64,000 nt of DNA. It comes from Ophioceras dolichostomum (taxonomy: Eukaryota > Ascomycota > Sordariomycetes > Magnaporthales > Ophioceraceae). The notes under the pieces were generated by a model, which had not been told where the DNA came from, did not search any database, and saw nothing but the letters and a program-made list of their open reading frames with translations. The translations under genes were made by a program, and so were the position numbers. Below, one piece after another: positions 56,003 to 64,000 of this stretch (position 1 is the first letter of the stretch; each line of letters starts with the position of its first letter). The stretch lies in assembly GCA_003049485.1 (NCBI GenBank), contig PYST01000218.1, forward strand, positions 1 through 64,000, written 5' to 3'.

Positions 56003-58942
56003 ATGCCTGCCGACGCCCCCCCGGAGCATCATGACCACCACAAGAAGAAGGTCAACTTGACGTATGTTTTCTGCCTGTCTTAATGATTTTTCCGCATCTA
56101 TGATGGCTTCATGTGCTAACTCAACTCCCTTCCCAGCGATGCTTCTGGCGCCGAGCACAAGGAGGTTTGTTGCCAGCTTCTCCCTTCCCGATGACCTCTC
56201 GCCGGTTTCGGCGCAGTTATCGCAGGCAGAGGCACTCGAGCGCGCGCTGATCAAACATGTGTATTACAGGAGGCCGATACGGCGACGGCGATTCTGAAGA
56301 AGAAGAAGAAGCCGAACCAGTTGATGTACGTTGTCATTGGCCCTTTCGATGACACTTCTTGATTAAGCTGTGCAGTGGGGACTTACTCGTGCGGCTGAAC
56401 AGGGTGGCCGATGCCACAAACGATGACAACTCCATCATCGCCCTCTCGAATAACACCATGGAGACTCTCCAGCTTTTCCGTGGTGATACCGTCCTGGTCC
56501 GAGGCAAGAAGCGAAAGGACACCGTCTTAATCGTCCTCGCCGATGACGACCTGGATGACGGAAGCGCCCGGCTCAACCGAGTCGTCCGCCAAAACCTGCG
56601 TGTCAAGCACGGCGACATCATCACCATCCACGCGTGCCCCGACATCAAATACGTCAGTTTCCCTTTTCTGCGATGAAGACCTGTGGAAGAATCTCCTCCC
56701 AGTGTAGCACCTGCTAACAATTGACATAATACAATAGGCCAAACGTATCGCCGTCCTTCCCATCGCCGACACGGTCGAGGGTCTCACCGGCTCCCTCTTC
56801 GATGTGTTCCTTGCCCCGTACTTCCGCGAGGCCTACCGCCCCGTTCGCCAGGGGGATATCTTCCTCGTTCGCGGCGGCATGCGGCAGGTTGAGTTCAAGG
56901 TTGTCGAGGTCGACCCGCCGGAGTATGGCATTGTCGCCCAAGACACGGTTATCCACTGCGAGGGCGAGCCCATCCAGCGTGATGAGGAGGAGAACAACCT
57001 GAACGAGGTGGGATATGACGACATCGGCGGCTGCCGCAAGCAGATGGCCCAGATCCGTGAGATGGTCGAGCTGCCTCTGCGCCACCCACAGCTTTTCAAG
57101 TCGATCGGCATCAAGCCACCCCGAGGTGTTCTGCTGTTCGGACCTCCTGGTACCGGCAAAACTCTGATGGCCCGTGCCGTGGCCAACGAAACTGGTGCCT
57201 TCTTCTTCCTCATCAACGGCCCCGAGATTATGTCCAAGATGGCCGGCGAGTCCGAGTCCAATCTGCGCAAGGCTTTCGAAGAGGCGGAGAAGAACTCTCC
57301 CGCTATCATCTTCATCGACGAGATCGACTCTATCGCGCCAAAGCGAGAGAAGACGAACGGCGAGGTGGAGCGCCGCGTTGTTTCGCAGCTTCTGACCCTG
57401 ATGGACGGCATGAAGGCCCGGTCTAACGTCGTGGTCATGGCCGCCACCAACCGGCCGAACTCGATCGACCCTGCCCTCCGTCGATTTGGTCGTTTCGACC
57501 GCGAGGTCGACATCGGCATCCCCGACCCCACCGGTCGCCTCGAGATCCTGCAGATCCACACCAAGAACATGAAGCTCGCCGATGACGTCGACCTCGAGCA
57601 GATCGCCGCCGAGACACATGGTTACGTCGGCTCTGATGTGGCTGCGCTGTGTTCCGAGGCGGCTATGCAGCAGATCCGTGAGAAGATGGATCTGATCGAC
57701 CTGGACGAGGACACCATTGACGCCGAGGTTCTTGATTCCCTTGGCGTCACCATGGAGAACTTCAGGTTCGCCCTGGGCGTTTCCAACCCATCGGCGCTTC
57801 GCGAGGTTGCCGTGGTCGAGGTGCCCAACGTCCGCTGGGAGGATATTGGCGGCCTGGACGAGGTCAAGCAGGAGCTCCGCGAGCAGGTTCAGTACCCGGT
57901 CGATCACCCCGAGAAGTTCCTCAAGTTTGGCCTGTCGCCGTCCCGTGGTGTTCTCTTCTACGGGCCGCCCGGTACGGGTAAGACGATGTTGGCCAAGGCT
58001 GTTGCCAACGAGTGCGCTGCCAACTTCATCTCTGTCAAGGGCCCTGAGCTTCTGAGCATGTGGTTCGGAGAGTCTGAGAGCAACATCCGGGATATCTTCG
58101 ACAAGGCCCGTGCTGCCGCCCCTTGCATTGTCTTCCTCGACGAGTTGGACTCCATCGCGAAGGCTCGTGGTGGCTCGGTCGGGGACGCGGGCGGCGCATC
58201 GGACCGTGTTGTGAACCAACTGCTGACCGGTAAGCTATCATTTTTCCACCCTTACCCCTACGATCCCCCCATCCCTGGCCCCTCGCCCCCTTCTGTCCCT
58301 CAACGATCTCGCTCTAATAGGACGTACCTTAATACAGAGATGGATGGCATGACCTCCAAGAAGAATGTGTTCGTGATCGGCGCTACCAACCGTCCAGAGC
58401 AGCTGGATCCGGCCTTGTGCCGCCCTGGCCGTCTCGACTCCCTGATCTATGTGCCCCTGCCCGATGAGGCCGGCCGACTGAGCATCCTTTCGGCTCAGCT
58501 GCGCAAGACTCCGGTTGCGGACGATGTGGACCTTCAGTACATCGCCTCCAAGACGCACGGATTTTCTGGTGCTGATCTCGGCTTCATCACGCAGCGGGCG
58601 GTTAAGCTCGCCATCAAGGAGTCTATTACGGCTGACATCAACCGCACCAAGGCGCTGGAGGCGGCCGGCGAGGACGTCAACATGGACGAGGACGGAGAGG
58701 ATCCCGTGCCCGAGCTGACCAAGCGACACTTCGAGGAGGCCATGCAGATGGCGCGTCGCTCGGTCAGCGAGGTCGAGATTCGTCGCTACGAGGCTTTCGC
58801 TCAGCAGATGAAGAACACAGGCCCTGGTGCTTTCTTCAAGTTCCCCGAGGCGGGCGCTGAGGGTGCCGGCAACGCGGATTCCCGCGCTGCCGCTGGCGAG
58901 ACCTTCAACGACGGCGGTAACGACGACGGCCTCTACGACTGA
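56003..58942 (+). CDS. cdc48: AAA+ ATPase Cdc48 (p97/VCP)
   Basis: Six exons: 56003..56061, 56137..56164, 56271..56326, 56403..56652, 56738..58229 and 58338..58942, giving 829 residues; phases close. Cdc48 is a hexameric unfoldase that extracts ubiquitylated proteins from membranes, chromatin and complexes for the proteasome. The N domain is spread over four small exons (MPADAPPEHH start, then ALSNNTMETLQLFRGDTVLV and RVKHGDIITIHACPDIKY). D1 has Walker A GPPGTGKT at 266-273 and Walker B IIFIDE at 321-326. D2 has GPPGTGKT at 540-547 and IVFLDE at 595-600. The C-terminal tail ends DDGLYD with the conserved penultimate Tyr. All catalytic motifs are intact. The last intron (58230-58337) is 108 bases, in frame and stop-free. 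Crowding of small exons at the 5' end is typical for fungal housekeeping genes. Confidence 0.98.
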
Positions 58943-59903
58943 GCTTGACCCGGGCTATGTCGTGGAATGGGCATGCTTGCTTGTTGCATGACGCTCCTGT
59001 ATTCTAACTGACCTTCGTCTCGGTTCATTCGGCATTGGGTTGAAAAGACGCGGTTTTCTTTATTTCCTTGGCCCACTCTCTTCTGACGTAGACGGATGGC
59101 ATCAGGCGTGGCTTGGCTTAGAGTATCATGTGGCGCTTCTCTGCTTCCTTCCCTCGATCTTTATCATCGTTGGGATGGACAGATGGATCGCAGGGAACCT
59201 CAGGACACGATTGGGGCTGACCTCGTCGGGGCTCTTGCGTTTTTAGTCGTTAGGAACTTTTCTTTCCCTTTTTCTCTATTTGCCATTCCTTCCTTTTGCC
59301 GAAGGCTGGAGAGCATTTTGGCAAGCATCTGATTAGGTGTCAAAAAGGGCTACCTCCTCTGTCCATTGACGACCTGACCAGTTGGCCTCACGCCTTACTA
59401 CCACAGCTCTTCATAGATTACACACCAGATAATGCGGTACTTGAATTCGTGTTTTCCTCCATCTTTATCTTGATCTCCCTCAAAAATTAGGTGGCCATCA
59501 ATCACACCGAACACCAATCAAAATATTTCCGGCATCGATGCTCCGTCCTCCTGGGCATCACCATGAGTACCCAAGATGCCATGAAAGAACAGTATGCTAT
59601 TATGAAGTCGTGATTATTTTAAGTGCATCCGGTTCAAGTGATAGCCAAAGGCTGGCACGTAAAGAACACGACAACCGAGCCGCCCACCTGCGAATCCTGG
59701 CTAGGTACCTAACGCAAGCACCGTTTTCTAGTTATGTAGGGTGGAAACCAGCCAGGGTGCCATGGATCCATCTCCGTTGTATCCGGACATATCGCAGGCG
59801 TCGCGATTGTACGTGGCCCTCCCTCTTCCGCGGCTCAGTTTCCGACAGGCCCTCATGAGATTGGGTAGTGAATGCCGTACCAGATGATGCTGGTAGCCAA
59901 GCT
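58943..59903. other. Convergent intergenic region, CDC48 / unknown gene
   Basis: These are the 3' flanks of two converging genes. A CTAGGTACCTA copy lies at about 59701. No coding signal. Confidence 0.55.
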
Positions 59904-60460
59904 TCATGCAGTCCCGTTCTCTTCAATCTCGCAGACGGTTTCCAAGCTCTCCCTGACGATCTTCAGTGCCTCATCCACTACCGTTCGAGGCACGGCGAGA
60001 CTGTGGTGTGCCTGCGATGACTCGCCGTTCGTCTTCTTCCCATTCACCTCGGTGCCGTTGGTGGCCCTTGATGATGAGGCGGCAGCGGCGGCCGTGTCTT
60101 CGCGCACATCCTCCAGGACGCGGCGGAGGAGGACGGGGTAGGAGTCCACTTCGCCGGACCGGAGGAGGGACAGGGCGTGTGATTGGACCATCGTTGGCCA
60201 ATTTCCTTGGTGCGAGTGCAGCGAGTGCAGAAGCGTTTCTTGTATCCTAGTGTGCGCGTTCGGTCAAGTCAGAATTTGGGTGGACGCAAATGGACGCTTC
60301 TATGCACACGACACGCCTGACTGTATACCTACTTGGCGACGTGATTCTCTCTCAAGAGCAAAGTATTTATTTGAGACCTAATATCAGGGTCGAGCGTTGC
60401 TGGAGTATAGCTTGCCGCCGATGACGGCACTTTGACGGGAGTAGTCGGCTGGTTCGACAT
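59904..60460 (-). CDS. Small conserved-looking protein, unknown function
   Basis: Two exons: 60460..60333 and 60246..59904, giving 156 residues. Donor GTAGGT and acceptor ACTAG; phase 2 closes and gives HVAKIQETLLHSLHSH across the junction. The first 25 residues are Pro/Thr/Ser-rich (MSNQPTTPVKVPSSAASYTP). Then an all-helical part at about 27-95 (DIRSQINTLLLRENHVAKIQ, NWPTMVQSHALSLLRSGEVD, YPVLLRRVLEDVRED). A low-complexity insert with three Asn-Gly units follows, then a last helix (VVDEALKIVRESLETVCEIE). No signal peptide or membrane segment. I do not recognise the family; the helical pattern suggests a subunit of a larger complex, which is inference. It is divergent from KTI12 with about 680 bases between the start codons. 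Confidence 0.75.
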
Positions 60461-61144
60461 GATTGCTGCCGTTTTGGAGGGGCCGGTGTGCTGAGATGAA
60501 ATAGACGACAAGAGGACGGAAGCAAAGAAATGCCAGTATGGATAAGACACGTAAGCAAGCGATGCAACGCCTTCAATCCCGGGATGGAGACCGTAAACGA
60601 CGGCCGATCTACCGCAGCGCGACAGGCGGCGAAGTCTTGCAAGTCGAGACCACGAACGATGTCGCGCTTTGTTGCAGGCGGTAGTCGTGGAGAAGACGGC
60701 TAGCACGGCTATGAGCTCGAGGGAAAGTGGGAATAGCAGCGGGAGAGGAGATGGGCCTCGGTGGTGACCAACCCGAGGTCTACGACTTCGCAAGATGGTA
60801 CGAGGCTGGACCGGCCTTCTCGACGTCAGGGCACGATTGAATGAGCCCAGGCAGGGATCCACCAACACAAGGCTGAAGTATGCCACTGGGGAAATTATTG
60901 GCTCTGTTGCGAGCGGGCATCCTTGCCCCACTGTACCTCTAAGGAGGATTACCCCACCACATTTTTCAAAGTCACCACAAAGAGGTGTAAGGTCGCGTGG
61001 CTGGAGCACCTACAGCTAGGCTGATATCGATATTCTCTCCTCTTGGAAGGAAATCACGCCTTCCAGTCAGGCAGTTTCGAAAATCAAACCTTAGAAACGA
61101 AACAGGGCAGCTTGTCGAGTTTCAAAGTTCAAGATATTCAAGAT
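60461..61144. other. Divergent promoter region, unknown gene / KTI12
   Basis: A 684-base segment between two divergently transcribed start codons, so probably a shared bidirectional promoter. The overlapping minus-strand frame 60329-61009 is only the upstream extension of the small gene's first exon. No clear TATA box. Confidence 0.5.
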
Positions 61145-62303
61145 ATGCCGGTAGGTTCCATTTGTCCCTATCCGGCAAGCAGAAGGGGCAAGGAATGATA
61201 GCCACATCTGGGACCGATCTTTCGAACTTGTCGCCGGGCGGCACTAATGAGTGAATCTTGATATTCGATTTCAGCTCATCACCGTCACCGGCTATCCCAC
61301 ATCCGGGAAGTCGACAAGAGCCAAACAGCTGTACGCTGATTTTCATGAGCGGATCCAAACAGCAGAGGGTTCTAAATACCGTCTGCACCTGATATCAGAC
61401 CACACGCTCTCGATTTCGCGGGCGGTCTACGATCTCTCTCCAGACAAACTGCCAGCGCACACGCGCTCGGCGAACGCATCCGAAAAGGACGCGCGCGCGG
61501 CTGTTTATGGAGCCGTGAAGCGGGCCCTGTCGCCTCGGGACATCGTCATCCTCGACGGCATTAACTACATCAAGGGCTGGCGCTACCAGCTCTACTGCGA
61601 GGCGAAAAACCTCAGCACTCCCAGCGCCGTCCTGCAGGTAGGATGCAGCGTAGAGACCGCAAGGGGCGTCAATCAGGCACGCATAGCTCGACAGCGCGAG
61701 GTCACGTCGACCTCAGCAGCGGAAGCGGCCTCGGGCGTCTCTGAAGCTGAAGCGACCGACGACGAAGCTGCTTACGAGGTGGCAAACTGGGAGAATCTCG
61801 TTTTTCGGTATGAGGAGCCCAACGCGATGACCCGCTGGGACAGCCCCTTGTTTGCGCTGGTGTGGGACGATGACGAGGTGCGGGCCAAGGAGGTGTTCAA
61901 CGACCTGTGGGAAAGCGTTGCGGGCGAGGGGCGGAAACAGGTCAAGCCCAACAATGTTGCGATACAGAGGGGGGCGGATGCCGGAGGGGACCACCTCTAC
62001 GTATTGGACCGGGAGACGCAGGATATTGTGAAGAAAATCCTAGAGCTGCAAGCAGATGAGGGGGGCGGTAGCATCACGATATCCCGTGGTGGCACCGGTG
62101 GCAGTGGCGACGGTGACGATCTGGTCGTGGAGCTCCCTGGAAAGAAGGTCATGCTACCACAGCTTCAGAGGCTCCGCAGAGCCTTCCAGGGCTTGAATCG
62201 AGGTGGTGTTGGACTGGACGGCGCAGGTCGAGTTGCTGCCGTTCCCAGGATAAGAGAAAGCTTTGTGGGCTTTCTCAATGATTCGTTCGAGAATGAAGAA
62301 TAA
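61145..62303 (+). CDS. kti12: Elongator-associated kinase-like protein Kti12
   Basis: Two exons: 61145..61150 and 61275..62303, giving 344 residues. The first coding exon has only ATG CCG before GTAGGT; acceptor TTTCAG. It gives MPLITVTGYPTSGKSTRA, the usual start of the family, so the apparent upstream frame through 61251 (which would need a GTG start) is rejected. The P-loop GYPTSGKS is at residues 8-15. Further family blocks are LISDHTLSISRAVYDLS, SEKDARAAVYGAVKRALSPR, VILDGINYIKGWRYQLYCEA, VANWENLVFRYEEPNAMTRW DSPLF, and a C-terminal LPQLQRLRRAFQGLN. Kti12 is an ATP-hydrolysing, tRNA-binding partner of Elongator, needed for wobble-uridine modification. The insert rich in Ala/Glu/Ser near residues 145-170 looks species-specific. 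It is followed in tandem by USE1. Confidence 0.95.
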
Positions 62304-62651
62304 TTCAGTCGGTCTCTCGGTCAATGTCTCCTATTTCCCAAAGAATTTGCAGGGCCATGGAAGTGTTGGTGGCCAGCAAGAACCATTGATTCTGGTTGGG
62401 CGACTAATCCACCCAGGTCCCTGGGCCGCCCCACCCAAGTCATCTCCAACAGCTGGCTGGGAGCTTCTGAATCCTGGGATCGTGGCACGTGTTCAACCTC
62501 AGCATCGACACGACACCTCTTTCAAACGTAAACTGTCCTATCCTCTGCCTAACTCAAGTAAAGTCGAGAGGTACCTATTCAAAAGTGCATTGCATGAATC
62601 AAGGGCTAGTAAGCCAACAGTTTCTAGACTCACGCCCAACAGCAAGCAGTC
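62304..62651. other. Short tandem intergenic spacer, KTI12 to USE1
   Basis: About 350 bases, presumably KTI12 3' UTR and the USE1 promoter. Nothing else recognised. Confidence 0.6.
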
Positions 62652-63891
62652 ATGGCTCGACTACCACAAACCCAGAGCGGTTCCGTCATGACCGCATCCT
62701 CTTCGGATCCACTAGCCGATCTGAATCGACTGCTCAATCGTCTGCAACAGACGGTTTTACGGGCAGACGCCGAAAGGCAGCGACGTCTGATGTCCATCGA
62801 ATTTGAGAGGAGCAAAGTCAATAAGGTAGGTCGGCAAGCGAAGTCGCGGAACACGTGTCCCCTTCTCCAGGACAGTTCACTTTTCCCCCCCTCTGCCGCC
62901 CCCTTCTCTTTCCTTGTCGTCGACGCGTCCCATTCCGAGACGGCTTGTATTGTGACTGTTCGAGTTGGTACTTTTGCTGATTCTCAGGCACAACTTGTAG
63001 AATATTGAACATGCCCGGACCTTATTGACTAGGCTGGAGCAAGGGGCTCTCAACATCAAAGTCCACACCCGGCGCCAGGAGCTCCAGGCCGACTTGAATC
63101 GGAATCAGCTAGTCCTTGAAGAGCTTGTCGACAAGATGAAGGACTTGGAGGATATGACAGCTACTTTTGAGGAGGAGGAGGATGGCACCTCCTCGGAAGA
63201 TGAGCTCATCCTGGGCGATGATGGCAACGTGGATCATGCGGGCAACGCCGTAGGCTCAAATTCCCTGGGTGAGACGTCTCTGGCCTCACCAGATGAACAC
63301 TGTGAACACAATGGTGGGGGTGAGCCTGGGCCATCACCGATACAACCGGGAGAGGCAGAAAGCAGCAACACTGTGCCGGCCCTAGGAATCGCGAACCCCC
63401 TCACAGCAGTCCCAGACACTGCCATGGTGTCTCAAACCATTCGCTCCCGCGTTCGAGAGCCGCAACCGGAGAAAGAGGTGGTGCGGGTTACCGGGCGCAG
63501 CGGTGGTGCCGGTGACGGCGTTAGCGGTGGCGGCGGTGGCCTCATGTCGCCGAGGAACCATACGGCCACCACGGAGGCGGTACTGGACCAGCAGAGGGCC
63601 GAGCAGGTCCAGCTGTCCGACGCCATCCTCAAGATGGCCAGCGGCCTGAAGCAGTCATCGCAGGCCTTCGCAAACTCACTTGAGGAGGACAAGAGCGTCC
63701 TCGGCCGGGCCGGGGAGGGGCTGAACAAGAACGAGCTGGGCCTCGAAGCCGCCGCCCGGCGGATGGGGACTCTGACTAAAATAACCGAGAGCAAGAACTG
63801 GTGGGGCCGCATAATACTCTATGCCTGGATCTACGGCTTGATGGTGGTCTTGATCCTGTTTGTCTTCGCTATGCCCAAGCTGCGATTCTAA
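62652..63891 (+). CDS. use1: ER Q-SNARE Use1
   Basis: Two exons: 62652..62825 and 63001..63891, giving 354 residues; phase 0 junction (GTAGGT / TTGTAG) producing SKVNKNIEHARTLLTRLE. The N-terminal helical part includes DLNRLLNRLQQTVLRADAER. A disordered acidic/Gly-rich centre spans about 115-245. A SNARE helix lies near 250-320 (VLDQQRAEQVQLSDAILKMA, SGLKQSSQAFANSLEEDKSV, LGRAGEGLNKNELGLEAAAR), then WWGRIILYAWIYGLMVVLIL as a C-terminal membrane anchor and the tail PKLRF. Use1 works with Sec20, Ufe1 and Sec22 in Golgi-to-ER retrograde vesicle fusion. The C-terminal block, including the anchor, is characteristic. A downstream Met (residue 13) is a possible alternative start. Confidence 0.9.
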
Positions 63892-64000
63892 GCGCATCCA
63901 CAAGTACACCTCTTCCTATTCACCCCTCGAAGTTCAATCAACAGCAGTGCACTGTTGTGGTAGTATAAGCAAAAGACACCTTTAGGGCAAATTGTTGATC

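Noticed and set aside
56714..58219. 501-residue open frame on the minus strand opposite CDC48
   Set aside because: It is the antisense shadow of the GC-rich CDC48 exon; its sequence is Leu/Asp/Arg-biased with no known domain.

Overview
The window looks like nuclear DNA of a filamentous ascomycete, most likely a sordariomycete. The genes are mostly single and monocistronic. Their introns are short (about 70-185 bases) and have GT..AG ends, often with a CTAAC-type branch site close to the acceptor. Several proteins are typical of Pezizomycotina (PalH, Ste50, a DUF4211 protein, a half-size HMT1-type ABC transporter). Intergenic DNA is rich in purine/pyrimidine tracts and in a short palindromic family built on CCTAGGTA. 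I see no rRNA, tRNA, transposon or CRISPR array.

Layout, left to right: a conserved coiled-coil protein of unknown function (-); STE50, a SAM/RA adaptor of MAP-kinase cascades (-); a DUF4211 protein (-); LCB2, serine palmitoyltransferase subunit 2 (-); acetoacetyl-CoA synthetase (+); the endosomal Na+/H+ exchanger NHX1 (-); a sucrose/alpha-glucoside-type MFS transporter (+); a secreted PL20 glucuronan lyase (+); a small secreted or anchored cysteine protein (-); the polarity factor TEA4/BUD14 (-); the ambient-pH sensor PalH/RIM21 (+); ceramide synthase LAG1 (+); an HMT1-like ABC transporter (-); about 8 kb with no gene I can support; CDC48 (+); a 156-residue protein of unknown function (-); KTI12 (+); and the ER SNARE USE1 (+). 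Exon-intron structures were worked out by hand, and exon phases close for every spliced gene.

These genes do not form a biosynthetic cluster. Loose themes recur: sphingolipid synthesis (LCB2, LAG1), pH and endosome/vacuole function (NHX1, PalH, HMT1-like), polarity and MAP-kinase signalling (STE50, TEA4), and ER quality control and traffic (CDC48, USE1). With ordinary gene turnover such co-location can be chance.

I did not find a convincing new biological system. The items most worth a second look are the 8-kb gene-free block beside CDC48, a stop-free in-frame intron inside the CDC48 D2 domain, a two-codon first exon in KTI12, a seven-codon micro-exon in the PL20 gene, acidic di-leucine motifs shared by four membrane proteins, G-quadruplex-type minisatellites, and the CCTAGGTA palindrome family.
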